A stretch of DNA of 44,207 nt, taken from positions 1 through 44,207 of the forward strand of contig JAGTRY010000036.1 of assembly GCA_018262235.1 (NCBI GenBank). Direction: 5' to 3'. The notes under the pieces are model-generated. The model was not told where the DNA came from and did not search any database. It saw only the letters and a list, made by a program, of their open reading frames with translations. Source of the DNA: Pseudomonadota bacterium (GTDB lineage: Bacteria; Pseudomonadota; Gammaproteobacteria; Burkholderiales; Rhodocyclaceae). Shown here piece after piece: positions 27,720 to 36,739 of the stretch (position 1 is its first letter; each line of letters starts with the position of its first letter). A program made the translations under genes and the position numbers.

Positions 27720-28259
27720 TCAGTTTTTGCCAGCATCTTCAAAAGTGCGTTCAATTTCGCAACCTTGTTCGGAGCACACCACTCCGTAGACGAAAACCCA
27801 GTCGGAATAACGGTGTTTTCCCTTGAAGTGGAAAAACTCGTCGGGAAAATTGTCGACACGGATGGGCGTTTCCTTTGAGCGGCTATGTACGCCCAACAGC
27901 CCCTTGCCGTCGGCAGACTTGATCAACACCCAGTCCAGCTTGCCAGTCATCGGGTCATTATAGAGCTGACGGATGTGGCGGCGGACTCCCGGATAACGCG
28001 GATCGCGAAGGAGGTCCTCCAACTGGGTGGGTGCGGCCGAAAGGGCTCCCGGTGGTGCCGCTTCAAAATAGCTGCGAATGGCGCGTTTGTACTGCAAACC
28101 GATGAAGAGCAACTCTTCTTCTGCCTGACGACGGTAGGCAATGGCGCCAAGCTGCAGCGTTGCGGTAGCCGCCAGACTGATGATGGCGATGATGATCAGC
28201 AGCCCGACATATGTGAAGCCTCTGGCGGACGGGCTGGTAAACGAATCCCGGATCACCAT
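27720..28259 (-). CDS. Type II secretion-like pseudopilin lacking Glu+5
   Basis: Product of 179 residues with a short basic leader, a prepilin cleavage site at G14 ([10 protein letters not shown]) and a hydrophobic helix of about 20 residues. Position +5 is Gly instead of the nearly universal Glu; in type II secretion only the tip subunit GspK commonly lacks it, so this may be a tip-type pilin (inference). The C-terminal part has two cysteines (VCSEQGC) and a GspG-like ending order ([10 protein letters not shown]). The ATG overlaps the previous pseudopilin gene by seven bases, and the ROK gene starts 3 bp downstream. Confidence 0.82.
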   Translation of the reverse strand: MVIRDSFTSPSARGFTYVGLLIIIAIISLAATATLQLGAIAYRRQAEEELLFIGLQYKRAIRSYFEAAPPGALSAAPTQLEDLLRDPRYPGVRRHIRQLYNDPMTGKLDWVLIKSADGKGLLGVHSRSKETPIRVDNFPDEFFHFKGKHRYSDWVFVYGVVCSEQGCEIERTFEDAGKN

Positions 28260-28738
28260 CGGCGGTACGGGATGCCATTCAGGCCGGTCAGGGGTGATCG
28301 GCTGTACACGTCATACACGTCACTGCCTTCACGGGGGTCGTCAGCCTCACTTGCATAACTGCGCAGCCCCCAGGTCTCTGCGTCCGGGATCTGGGTGTCG
28401 TCGCAGAACGGGTCGCGGGGAATGCGGCGCAGGAAGAACATCTTTTGTCCCTTGCTATTGCGCTGGTCAATGGCGCCGGTCACCAGTTCCGCGAGATCCC
28501 TAGGATAACCGGACGAATCAATGGTGCGCTGGATGGCGCCCTGATCTGCGGCGAGCTTGAACGCATCAAGGGCTGTGCGGATCTCCCGCAAGGCCAGACG
28601 CAGCTCCTGTTCCTTGGCACGTTGAACCGATACCTGGGCGATGGGCACCACAATGCTGGCAAGCAAGGCGAGAATCGCCAGTGCGATCAGCATTTCAATG
28701 AGGGTGAAACCACGTTGGTGCGAGACTCGAACTTGCAT
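28253..28738 (-). CDS. Type II secretion-like pseudopilin (GspG-like)
   Basis: Product of 161 residues. The leader [10 protein letters not shown] is cleaved before [17 protein letters not shown], with Glu at +5, as required for a prepilin-peptidase substrate. The remainder has the GspG-like [11 protein letters not shown] and IPRDPFCDD segments, but is longer than usual. The start has GAGG six bases upstream. It is the first of two overlapping pseudopilin genes, divergent from the main gspG-F-E operon across 241 bp. That gap holds a TGTAAT-N10-ATTACA inverted repeat (28751-28772) near this start. Confidence 0.87.
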   Translation of the reverse strand: MQVRVSHQRGFTLIEMLIALAILALLASIVVPIAQVSVQRAKEQELRLALREIRTALDAFKLAADQGAIQRTIDSSGYPRDLAELVTGAIDQRNSKGQKMFFLRRIPRDPFCDDTQIPDAETWGLRSYASEADDPREGSDVYDVYSRSPLTGLNGIPYRRW

Positions 28739-28979
28739 GCATGCCTCGTATGTAATTTGGCGGGAGATTACACCTTTATGTTCCGGCCTTGCTGGAGATG
28801 GGGCTTCGGCGGGGTCGGGCAGTGTGGCAAATTTGGCGGTGCCATGCAGGTATTCGGGTTTCCTGCGACATCCTTGTGTTTTGTCGATTGGAAGTCGGGC
28901 GGCTTTGTGGCAGTCTATTGCTCATGGAGACAGCAAGCTGCACGGCTTGCAAACAATAGACATTCGACAGGATGCAAAA

Positions 28980-29420
28980 ATGACGCAGAAAGTAGCACGA
29001 ACAGTGGCGGGCTCTGGTCGCTCGTCAGGTTTCACCTTGCTGGAATTGCTGGTTGTAATGGCCATCATCGGATTGCTGGCAGCCTATGTCGGTCCCAAGT
29101 ATTTTTCGCAATTGGGCAAATCCGAGCATAACGTGGCCAAAGCTCAGATCGAGGCTTTTGCCAAGGCACTGGACAATTTCCGTCTGGATGCCGGGCGCTA
29201 TCCGACCACGGCAGAAGGGCTCAATGCCTTGGCAAGCAAGCCTGTGAATGTACGCACCTGGAATGGTCCCTATCTTGCCAAGGAAATCCCGCTGGATCCC
29301 TGGGGCAAGACCTATATCTACAAGAACCCCGGTACGCGTGGCCGCGACTTTGACATCATTTCCTACGGGAGTGACGGTCAGCCGGGTGGTTCTGATACGG
29401 CTGCCGATATTTACAACTGA
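28980..29420 (+). CDS. gspG: Major pseudopilin GspG
   Basis: Product of 146 residues. The leader ends at G17 and the mature protein starts FTLLELLVVMAIIGLLAAYVG with Glu at +5. The body is classical GspG: GRYPTTAEGLNAL, WNGPYLAKEIPLDPWG, and the calcium-loop end YGSDGQPGGSDTAADI. The ATG at 28980 has AGGA seven bases before it; the frame is open upstream without prepilin character. It would form the periplasmic pseudopilus after cleavage by a prepilin peptidase encoded elsewhere. Confidence 0.95.
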   Translation: MTQKVARTVAGSGRSSGFTLLELLVVMAIIGLLAAYVGPKYFSQLGKSEHNVAKAQIEAFAKALDNFRLDAGRYPTTAEGLNALASKPVNVRTWNGPYLAKEIPLDPWGKTYIYKNPGTRGRDFDIISYGSDGQPGGSDTAADIYN

Positions 29421-29458
29421 ACCTGATCACGCCTTTTCATCGGAACGGGTAATCGGGG

Positions 29459-30643
29459 ATGCAGTTCGAGGTTCGGGCGCTCACGGTTGAGAATCGTCTG
29501 CAGACTCTGGTGATAGAGGCTGCGGATGTTCCTGCTGCGCGCAAGTCGGTCGAGGCCAAGCACCTCAAGGTGGTCAGCCTCAAGGCGCGTGCCGGCATGC
29601 GCAGGCATTCGCGGCGGGGCAGCTTTTCACTGGTGATGTTCAGCCAGGAGTTGCTTTCCCTGCTTGAAGCGGGCCTGAGTCTGGTCGAGGCGCTGGAAGG
29701 TCTGATCGAAAAGGAAAGCTCCCCGGTATCGCGGGCGATCATGGAAGCGCTGATCGGCCGGATTCGGGAAGGTTCCCGTCTATCCGATTCCGTGGCGATG
29801 CAGCCGGAATATTTTCCGCCACTGTTTGTCGGCATCGTTCGTGCTGCCGAGCGCACCAGTGATCTGCCGCAAGCCCTGCGCCGCTATATCGATTACCAGA
29901 CCCGCCTGGATATGGTGCGCGGGAAAATCATCAGCGCCACGATCTATCCCGCCGTGCTGTTCACGGTAGGCGGGCTTGTCGGTTTGTTCCTGATGACCTA
30001 TGTGGTCCCGCGTTTTGCAGCGGTCTACAAGGACAGTGGCCGTGACATGCCGTGGATGTCGCGACTGCTGTTGTCCTGGGGCGATCTGCTCGGCCAGCAC
30101 ACCGTGCTGGTGGGCCTTGTGTCGCTGTCCCTGGTGGCCGTGATCGTGTGGTATGTCCGGCGCAATTCGCGCCTGGGGCGCTGGGCGGTCCTGGCCAAAC
30201 GCATTCCCGGAATCGGTGAGCGTGCACGGATCCTGGAGTTGTCCCGCCTCTACATGACCCTGGGGATGCTGCTTGAGGGCGGAATTCCCATTGTCATGGC
30301 GCTGGAGATGGTGGAAACCTCGGTGTCTGCCGATACGCGCCTGAAACTTGCACGCGCCCGCGCCGAGATTTCAAATGGCGAGCCGGTCTCCCATGCATTT
30401 GAAATCCATGCCTTGTCGACACCGATTGCCTTGCGCATGCTGCGGGTGGGGGAGCGTTCGGGGCAGTTGGGTACCATGCTGACGAAATCGGCGCAGTTCT
30501 ATGAGGGTGAGAGCGCTCGCTGGATCGAGCGCTTCAGCAAGGTGTTCGAGCCGGTACTGATGGCTTTGATCGGGATCGTGATCGGCGTCATCATCGTCTT
30601 GCTGTACATGCCGATCTTTGATCTGGCGGGGTCTTTGCAATGA
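29459..30643 (+). CDS. gspF: Inner membrane platform protein GspF/PilC-like
   Basis: Product of 394 residues with two T2SSF domains (about 60-180 and 265-385) and three membrane helices (about 162-184, 212-232 and 362-385). Typical stretches are FSQELLSLLEAGLSLVEALE and LSRLYMTLGMLLEGGIP. It is the polytopic base that links pilus assembly to the ATPase. The stop overlaps the next start (ATGA). Confidence 0.94.
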   Translation: MQFEVRALTVENRLQTLVIEAADVPAARKSVEAKHLKVVSLKARAGMRRHSRRGSFSLVMFSQELLSLLEAGLSLVEALEGLIEKESSPVSRAIMEALIGRIREGSRLSDSVAMQPEYFPPLFVGIVRAAERTSDLPQALRRYIDYQTRLDMVRGKIISATIYPAVLFTVGGLVGLFLMTYVVPRFAAVYKDSGRDMPWMSRLLLSWGDLLGQHTVLVGLVSLSLVAVIVWYVRRNSRLGRWAVLAKRIPGIGERARILELSRLYMTLGMLLEGGIPIVMALEMVETSVSADTRLKLARARAEISNGEPVSHAFEIHALSTPIALRMLRVGERSGQLGTMLTKSAQFYEGESARWIERFSKVFEPVLMALIGIVIGVIIVLLYMPIFDLAGSLQ

Positions 30644-32325
30644 TTGGAGTGGCGGGTGTGATCGAGCAGGAAACGATGCGTCTGGCGCGCAGCTCTGCAC
30701 TGAAATCCGGACGGCCTGTCATGGCCGAGCTGGAGGCCATGACGCAACTGGATCCGCGTGAAGTGCTGCGGGAGGTTGCCGGGAAGTTTCATTGCCGGGT
30801 GATTGAAACGGTCGAGATGCTCGACATGAAACCGGTCTTTGACATGCTTCCCCTTGCCCGTGCCCAGCAGCGTGGCTGCGCGATATTGCGCAATCCCGTC
30901 GACGGGGCCCGGCCGCTTGCCGTGATCGCGGATCCCTTTGATGCCGACCTGCAGGTGTGGCTGGAAAGCGTGGCGGGAACTGAACTGGAATACCGTCTGG
31001 CGCTGCCTTCCGATATCCAGGCCTATCTTTCCCGCCAGGAAGAAACGATCCGGGCGATTGACAGCATGATCAACGACGGTTCGCTGGGGCATGCCGATGG
31101 CAAGTCTCTGGAGAGCCTGACGTTTGCCTCCGTGAGCGATGCGACCAGCCCGGCGGTGAAACTGGTGAATTCCACGCTCTACGATGCGCTCAAGCAGGGG
31201 GTGAGCGATATCCATCTGGAAAGTACGCCAGGCGGTATGGTGTCCAAATACCGGATCGATGGTGTGCTTGATCTGGTGGCCAATATTTCCGGCAGCGCGC
31301 TGGCAGAGCAAGTGATCTCGCGCATCAAGGTTCTGGCCGAACTGGACATTGCCGAGCGGCGCGTACCGCAGGATGGCAGCTTCCGGGTCGAAGCCATGGG
31401 GCGCGAAATCGATCTGCGCGTGTCGATCATGCCCAGCATCCATGGCGAGGACGCGGTGATCCGGATCCTCGACAAACAGGCCATGGTCGAGGCTCACGGC
31501 GGGCTCACGCTGGATGCGGCCGGCTTCGATCCGCAGACACTGGCGACCTTGCGCCGGCTCGTGCAGGAACCGTATGGCATGGTGCTGGTCACCGGGCCGA
31601 CCGGGTCTGGCAAGACCACCACGCTGTATGCCGCGCTGACGGAAATCAATCATGGTCGCGACAAGATCATCACCATCGAGGACCCGGTTGAATACCAGCT
31701 GCCCGGTATCCTGCAGATTCCGGTGAATGACAAGAAGGGCCTTTCCTTTGCCCGCGGCTTGCGCTCGATCCTGCGGCACGATCCGGACAAGATCATGGTC
31801 GGCGAGATCCGCGACAAGGAGACCGCCGAGATCGCCGTCCAGTCGGCATTGACCGGCCACCTGGTGCTCTCGACGGTGCACGCCAACAATGTGTATGACG
31901 TGTTCGGGCGTTTCCAGCACATCGGGGTGGATCTGTATTCCTTCGTTTCAGCCCTGAATGGGGTGATTGCCCAGCGTCTGGTACGCCTGAGCTGCAAGCA
32001 CTGCGCTGCGCCCTATCGGCCAAGTGATGCAGAGCTGGCCGATGCGGGGCTGACGGCCGAAGCCGTCAAGGATTACCACTTCATGAAGGGACGCGGTTGT
32101 GGCGATTGTCGCGGCACGGGTTATCGCGGTCGCAAGGCAGTGGCCGAGGTGCTGACCATGAATCCCGAGATTGCCGAGCTGATCGTCGAGCGGCGCTCGG
32201 TGCGGCAGATCATCGAAGCTGCACGGCGCAACGGCACGCGGAGCCTTTATGAGGACGCGCTGAGCCTTGTCGCCAGTGGCCAGACTACGCTTGAGGAGGT
32301 GCGGCGTGTCACGCTTGCGGCATAA
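30640..32325 (+). CDS. gspE: Assembly ATPase GspE/PilB-like
   Basis: Product of 561 residues. An N-terminal domain of about 150 residues precedes the secretion ATPase core: Walker A GPTGSGKT (319-326), Asp box TIEDPVEYQ, Walker B IMVGEIRD (385-392), His box GHLVLSTVHAN, and a four-cysteine zinc site CKHC (452-455) with CGDC (487-490). It powers pseudopilus extension from the cytoplasm. It overlaps gspF by four bases and the next gene by about 20. Confidence 0.95.
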   Translation: MIGVAGVIEQETMRLARSSALKSGRPVMAELEAMTQLDPREVLREVAGKFHCRVIETVEMLDMKPVFDMLPLARAQQRGCAILRNPVDGARPLAVIADPFDADLQVWLESVAGTELEYRLALPSDIQAYLSRQEETIRAIDSMINDGSLGHADGKSLESLTFASVSDATSPAVKLVNSTLYDALKQGVSDIHLESTPGGMVSKYRIDGVLDLVANISGSALAEQVISRIKVLAELDIAERRVPQDGSFRVEAMGREIDLRVSIMPSIHGEDAVIRILDKQAMVEAHGGLTLDAAGFDPQTLATLRRLVQEPYGMVLVTGPTGSGKTTTLYAALTEINHGRDKIITIEDPVEYQLPGILQIPVNDKKGLSFARGLRSILRHDPDKIMVGEIRDKETAEIAVQSALTGHLVLSTVHANNVYDVFGRFQHIGVDLYSFVSALNGVIAQRLVRLSCKHCAAPYRPSDAELADAGLTAEAVKDYHFMKGRGCGDCRGTGYRGRKAVAEVLTMNPEIAELIVERRSVRQIIEAARRNGTRSLYEDALSLVASGQTTLEEVRRVTLAA

Positions 32326-33063
32326 ACGTTTTTCGCTGGGTATCGGCAGCGACGAGATGAGCGTCGTCGATATCGCCAGCATGCGTCTGGTGACTTCCTT
32401 GCCGCTGACCGAGTATCTGCCCGGTGCGATGTCCCCGGCGACGGCGGACTGGATGCCTTCCATCGAGGCAATTCTGGCCCAGGCCAATGTGCCGGAAGGG
32501 GGGGATCTGGAACTGACGATAGCGGATGCCTGGGTTCGCTATTTCATGCTGGCCATCCCCACAGGCGTAGGCAGTCTGGCCGAGCTGCGCATGCTGGCCG
32601 CGAGTCGCTTCGAAAGCCTGTTCGGAACTCCGCCTGAAGGATGGACGCTGGAGGCTGACTGGAAATCCTCCGGCCACACCCTGATCTGCGCAATGCCTTC
32701 GCGCCTGGTCGATGTGGCGCATACCGTTACCGAAGCCAGTCATTGGCGGGTGCGTTCGATACAGCCCTATGCACTACGGTTGCTTGCCTTGTTTCACAAG
32801 CAGGTTCCGGATGACTGCTGGGTCTGCAACTTTGCCTCCCGCGGCATGCTGGCGTTATTGGTATGCTGGAAGCCGAGACATTCCGTGCCGGCCGGGAAAT
32901 GCCCGCGCAACTGTGTGCCTTGGGCGTGCTGCCGGAGATGCCGGCAGACGGGCGCGTCGGCAGCATGAAGCTGGTATTGGCGCAGGGACCGAAGGCGCTG
33001 AAGCTGCGGCCAGGCCAGTATTCGGAATCGGCAGGGCTGGCCTTGCAGGGAGCCCTGGCATGA
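32306..33063 (+). pseudogene. PilM/GspL-like protein with apparent frameshift near 32860
   Basis: The GTG at 32306 has a perfect GAGGAGG six bases upstream and opens VSRLRHKRFSLGIGSDEMSV, an actin-like PilM/GspL start. The frame is sensible to about 32860 (CWVCNFASRGMLALL), then turns into cysteine- and arginine-rich noise and stops at 32968. In another frame MLEAETFRAGREMPAQLCAL continues to 33063, where its TGA overlaps the next ATG as elsewhere in this operon. So about 185 residues in one frame and 67 in the other were once joined. The cause is an indel, either real or a sequencing error. The intact protein would be the cytoplasmic link between the ATPase and PilN/PilO. Confidence 0.78.
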
Positions 33064-33638
33064 AGCCGCTGCACATCGAATTCTGTCGGGACGGCAGGAC
33101 CGGGCGCAGTACCCGGGGCTTATGGCTGCTGTTGCTGACGGGGATCCTTCTGGTCGGGCTGGGGATTGGCATGGGGACCGTTTTCAGCGAGCGTGCGCGC
33201 CTGCACAGCGAAGAGGCGCGCGAACTGCTGGATGAGCGGGCGAGCCTCAACGATGCTGCCCGACAACAGGAGCGTCTGCCTGCGGAGATGGTCGAGTCGA
33301 TCAATGGTGCTGTTCGCATGCTCGATTATCCGAGCATCGAATTGCTGAGCCAGCTCGAAAAGCACGTGCGCCCCGATGTGAGTGTCGTGGGCATCGAAAT
33401 GGGGCCGGTCCGCACCAATCTGCGGATCGTGGTGCAAGCCGCGGCCGCGCCGCAGGTACTCGATTATCTTGATGCCATCAAGGCAGAACCCGGCTTCCGC
33501 GGGGTGGCGCTGACCCGCCAGGAAGCCACGAATGGCGAAGACGCTGCGGGTGGATCCTGGCGTTTCACGCTGGAGGTACCGCAGGCGGATGCCGTGGCGC
33601 GTGCCTCGGCCCGTATGCCAAAGGGGCAAGAGGAATGA
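33060..33638 (+). CDS. PilN-like inner membrane assembly protein
   Basis: Product of 192 residues: a short cytoplasmic N-terminus, one membrane helix (about 20-40, GLWLLLLTGILLVGLGIGM), a coiled-coil stretch (ERARLHSEEARELLDERASL) and a ferredoxin-like domain (VVGIEMGPVRTNLRIVVQA). This is the PilN/GspL-C layout. It overlaps its neighbours by four bases on both sides, and position between PilM-like and PilO-like genes supports the call. Confidence 0.8.
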   Translation: MKPLHIEFCRDGRTGRSTRGLWLLLLTGILLVGLGIGMGTVFSERARLHSEEARELLDERASLNDAARQQERLPAEMVESINGAVRMLDYPSIELLSQLEKHVRPDVSVVGIEMGPVRTNLRIVVQAAAAPQVLDYLDAIKAEPGFRGVALTRQEATNGEDAAGGSWRFTLEVPQADAVARASARMPKGQEE

Positions 33639-34210
33639 AAGCCGTGAAACTTCCTGAGGCAGGACATCTGCGGCTGGATCTGGAGATCGCCTTCTGGCGC
33701 TATGGCTGGCGTTTGCCGGTGGCCTTGCTGGCCTTGGCGCTGGGCGTGCTGATCTGGCTCTTCTGGGTTCCCGTACAAGTCACCAGTGCCAACCGGGCCG
33801 ATGCGCAGCTTCAACAGGCCAGACTGGAGACGGGGCGTAAATCTGCCACGGGTACGGAACCCGTGCCGCCCCTGCAGGCGTTTCGCGAGACCTTGCTCCC
33901 TCAGGCCGAGACCTCCCTGCAGCTGCGCATGATCTTTCAATGGGCAGCCAATGCGGGGCTGACGGTTTCGCAAGTGGATATGCGCCGTCAGGTGGATGCA
34001 GCCAATGCTTACTCCCAGTTGCAGATTGTGCTGCCGGTGCGCGGCGACTATCTGAAGATCAAGCAGTTCTGCTCCAATTTGCTGCAGGGCTTGCCGGCCC
34101 TGTCGATTGATCAGCTGGTCCTCAAGCGCGATCAACCTGGTACCGGCCAGGTTGAAGCGCAGATCTCCCTGTCGGTCTGGCAGGAAGCTGCGGGAGGGAA
34201 CAAGCCGTGA
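33635..34210 (+). CDS. PilO/GspM-like inner membrane assembly protein
   Basis: Product of 191 residues with one membrane helix (about 25-47), a coiled-coil-like segment (ADAQLQQARLETG) and a periplasmic ferredoxin-like domain (LQIVLPVRGDYLKIKQFC). It would pair with the PilN-like protein. The start overlaps the preceding stop, and its TGA overlaps the next GTG. Confidence 0.8.
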   Translation: MKAVKLPEAGHLRLDLEIAFWRYGWRLPVALLALALGVLIWLFWVPVQVTSANRADAQLQQARLETGRKSATGTEPVPPLQAFRETLLPQAETSLQLRMIFQWAANAGLTVSQVDMRRQVDAANAYSQLQIVLPVRGDYLKIKQFCSNLLQGLPALSIDQLVLKRDQPGTGQVEAQISLSVWQEAAGGNKP

Positions 34211-34773
34211 GCCTGAGCCCGAAACATCGCGTGCTGATCATGCTGCCGCTGCTGCTCGGCGCCGGCTGGCTGGCTTTGTTTGGAGACAAAACGCCGGGTG
34301 GTGGCAGTCAGGTTGTGGCACCGGTTGTCCAGCCAAGGGGTGTGGCTCCGGCGGCGGTGGCGACAGAAGCACCGCCCGAGGATCCTGCCATCATGGGAGA
34401 GGTGGATCGTTCCCAGGTGCGCCGGCTGCGAGATCGCCTCAATCTGGCCGAGCTTGAAAACGGCCCGCAAGTGGACCTGTTTTCCGGGCGTGACGGCGAA
34501 GCGAATCCCGCCCTGCAAGGGGCCAATGCGGCGCCGGCTGACGAGGCCCCTGCCCAGCCATTCGTGCTGATCGGGCGGATGTTCGACCACGACCATTGGC
34601 TGGCCTTCCTTGAGCGTGAAGGAAAAACCTACGTTGTACAGGCACGGGATGTAATCGAAGGATTCAGGATTGATGCGCTGACCGGAAAGGAAATCCGGCT
34701 CACGCAGTTGGCCGATAAATCAAGGTTTGTCATCCCGATTGATGGCGAGAAGAAAGAATCAGCTCATGACTAG
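34207..34773 (+). CDS. PilP/GspC-like periplasmic linker protein
   Basis: Product of 188 residues. An N-terminal membrane anchor (about 9-25) is followed by a Pro/Ala-rich linker and a C-terminal beta domain (PFVLIGRMFDHDHWLAFLER, YVVQARDVIEGFRI), resembling the homology region of GspC/PilP that docks on the secretin. The GTG start has GGGAGG upstream. The end overlaps the secretin start by eight bases. It has no lipobox, unlike PilP. Confidence 0.77.
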   Translation: MSLSPKHRVLIMLPLLLGAGWLALFGDKTPGGGSQVVAPVVQPRGVAPAAVATEAPPEDPAIMGEVDRSQVRRLRDRLNLAELENGPQVDLFSGRDGEANPALQGANAAPADEAPAQPFVLIGRMFDHDHWLAFLEREGKTYVVQARDVIEGFRIDALTGKEIRLTQLADKSRFVIPIDGEKKESAHD

Positions 34774-36739
34774 GCGATCATCATTTCATTCACTTAACGT
34801 TGCGCTGCTGACCATCGTGCTGCTGTGGGGGTGTGCCTCGGAGAACATCCGCAGCGATCTGGAGAAGGGGCATGCACTGGCGGCTTCCGGGCGCGTGGCC
34901 GATGCGTATCAGACGCTGCAGCAAGCCAGTGCTGCGCATCCCGACAGTGCGGAATTGCGTGAAGCGGCGAATGCCTCGCGTGATCAGTATGGCAATTTCC
35001 TGGCCCAACGGGCCGAAGCTGCGCTGGCCGATCAACGCATGGAAGAGGCTGCCAGCCTGTACAGACAGCTTGTGGCGCTGCCAGGGTTCGAATCGAAGGG
35101 GCAGGACGGTTTGAATCGCTTGGCAACGCGGCCGCAGGTGGCTGTACCGGTGGCGGTCAAAACTGTACCGGCCGTCATTGCAGCGCCCGTGACGCCGCTA
35201 CCGGAAAGCAAGCCCGTAACCGAGGCCGTGCCGGCGCAAGTGCCTGCTGCAACCGTCAAGACGCCGGCCGTGGCTACTGTGGCCAAGTCGGTGGCAGGGG
35301 CCAAAGCGGTGCCTTCGAAATCCATTTCCCCGCAGGAGGATCCCCTGCTCAAGCGTGTGACCCTGGAATTCCGCGACGCTTCGGTGCGTTCCCTTTTCGA
35401 TGCGGTCACACATGCTTCAGGCCTGAACGTCATCTTCGACCGGGACATCCCGCCCGATCTGAAGACCACAGTTTTCCTGCGCAATACCACGGTCAAGGCT
35501 GCCCTCGACAAGATTGTCCTGACCAGCGGGTTGGCCTGGCGTTCGCTGGATGAGAACACCTTGCTGGTGTATACCGACGACGTCAATAAGCAACATGACT
35601 ATCAAGCCTTGGCGATCCGCAGTTTCCAGCTGAGCAATGCGGATGCCAAATTCGTTGCGAACAGTCTCAAGACCGTGCTGAAGTTTCACGAAGTGGTCGT
35701 CGATGAGAAACTCAACATGATCATCGTGCGGGACACCCCCGAAGCCATCGCGATGGCTGAAAAGCTCGTTGCCATGCACGATATGCCCGAACCCGAAGTG
35801 ATGCTGGAAGTGACGATCCTCGAAATCAGCAAGGGCAAGCTGGAGAGTCTGGGTGTGGCCTGGCCCGGTTCGATGAGCCTGACCCCTCTGGCGCGCACGG
35901 TGAGCACGACTACCAGCACGACCGACACCACCTCCGGTTATGTGAGCAGCAGCAGCAACAACACGCTGACCTTGCGCGATCTCTATAACCTGACACCGGC
36001 CAGTCTTGGCATGACACTTGGCTCGACCACGGTGAATTTCAGCGCAACCGACAGCGACGTGAATGTGCTGGCCAATCCGCGCATCCGGACTCGCAACAGG
36101 GAAAAGGCCAAGGTCATGATCGGAGAACGCGTGCCGCAGCTCGCATCCAATACAACCTCGACCGGGGTGGTCAGCCAGAACGTGACCTATATCGACGTGG
36201 GCATCAAGCTCGATGTGGAGCCGCAGATCTTTCCCGGCAATGAAATCGGGTTGAAGCTTGGCCTTGAAGTCAGTTCCATCAACGGTACCGAAAAGAACGG
36301 CACGACGGTGGCCTACCGGATCGGCACACGCAATGCGACCACCATGCTGCGTCTCAAGGATGGAGAGAATCAGGTGCTGGCCGGGCTGATCCAGGATAGC
36401 GACAAGAAGAGCGTCAGCAAGGTCCCGCTGCTTGGCGACATTCCGATTCTGGGGCGTCTGTTCCGTTCAGACAGCACGGACAAAAGCAAGACGGAGATCG
36501 TCTTGTCGATTACGCCCCGCCTGATCCGCGGCAACAATCTGATGAGTCCCGAAGCCGCCCGTTTCGATTCCGGCACCTACAGCAGCGTGCGTGGCCGGCG
36601 TAACGAAGGCGACAATCCCGTTTCGGCGGAGGTGCCAGCGCAGCAGAACACGTCACCTGTCCAGCCCGCTGCTTCCTCTGATGCGCAGCGTCAGAGCATT
36701 GATGGCAGCGCACGCCAATTCGGTGGGTCGCGTGATTGA
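34766..36739 (+). CDS. Lipidated secretin with N-terminal TPR-like region (GspD/PilQ/MshL-like)
   Basis: Product of 657 residues. The signal peptide ends IVLLWGC (C23), so it is a lipoprotein. Residues about 25-120 form paired helices of TPR type (GHALAASGRVADAYQTLQQA, then AEAALADQRMEEAASLYRQL). An Ala/Pro/Val-rich linker follows (about 125-195), then an STN/N0-like domain (VTLEFRDASVRSLFDAV), an N1-type domain, and the secretin barrel ending VPLLGDIPILGRLFRSD and EIVLSITPRLIR. A TPR region and lipid anchor in one secretin would combine roles usually held by a separate pilotin such as PilF (inference). It overlaps the genes on both sides. Confidence 0.9.
   Translation: MTRRSSFHSLNVALLTIVLLWGCASENIRSDLEKGHALAASGRVADAYQTLQQASAAHPDSAELREAANASRDQYGNFLAQRAEAALADQRMEEAASLYRQLVALPGFESKGQDGLNRLATRPQVAVPVAVKTVPAVIAAPVTPLPESKPVTEAVPAQVPAATVKTPAVATVAKSVAGAKAVPSKSISPQEDPLLKRVTLEFRDASVRSLFDAVTHASGLNVIFDRDIPPDLKTTVFLRNTTVKAALDKIVLTSGLAWRSLDENTLLVYTDDVNKQHDYQALAIRSFQLSNADAKFVANSLKTVLKFHEVVVDEKLNMIIVRDTPEAIAMAEKLVAMHDMPEPEVMLEVTILEISKGKLESLGVAWPGSMSLTPLARTVSTTTSTTDTTSGYVSSSSNNTLTLRDLYNLTPASLGMTLGSTTVNFSATDSDVNVLANPRIRTRNREKAKVMIGERVPQLASNTTSTGVVSQNVTYIDVGIKLDVEPQIFPGNEIGLKLGLEVSSINGTEKNGTTVAYRIGTRNATTMLRLKDGENQVLAGLIQDSDKKSVSKVPLLGDIPILGRLFRSDSTDKSKTEIVLSITPRLIRGNNLMSPEAARFDSGTYSSVRGRRNEGDNPVSAEVPAQQNTSPVQPAASSDAQRQSIDGSARQFGGSRD

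Noticed and set aside
30499-31920. 473-residue open frame antisense to gspE
   Set aside because: gspE is unmistakable on the plus strand, and the antisense translation is a composition artefact.
32850-32866. Programmed ribosomal frameshifting in the PilM/GspL-like gene
   Set aside because: No slippery heptamer or clear downstream structure is visible, so a simple indel is more likely.
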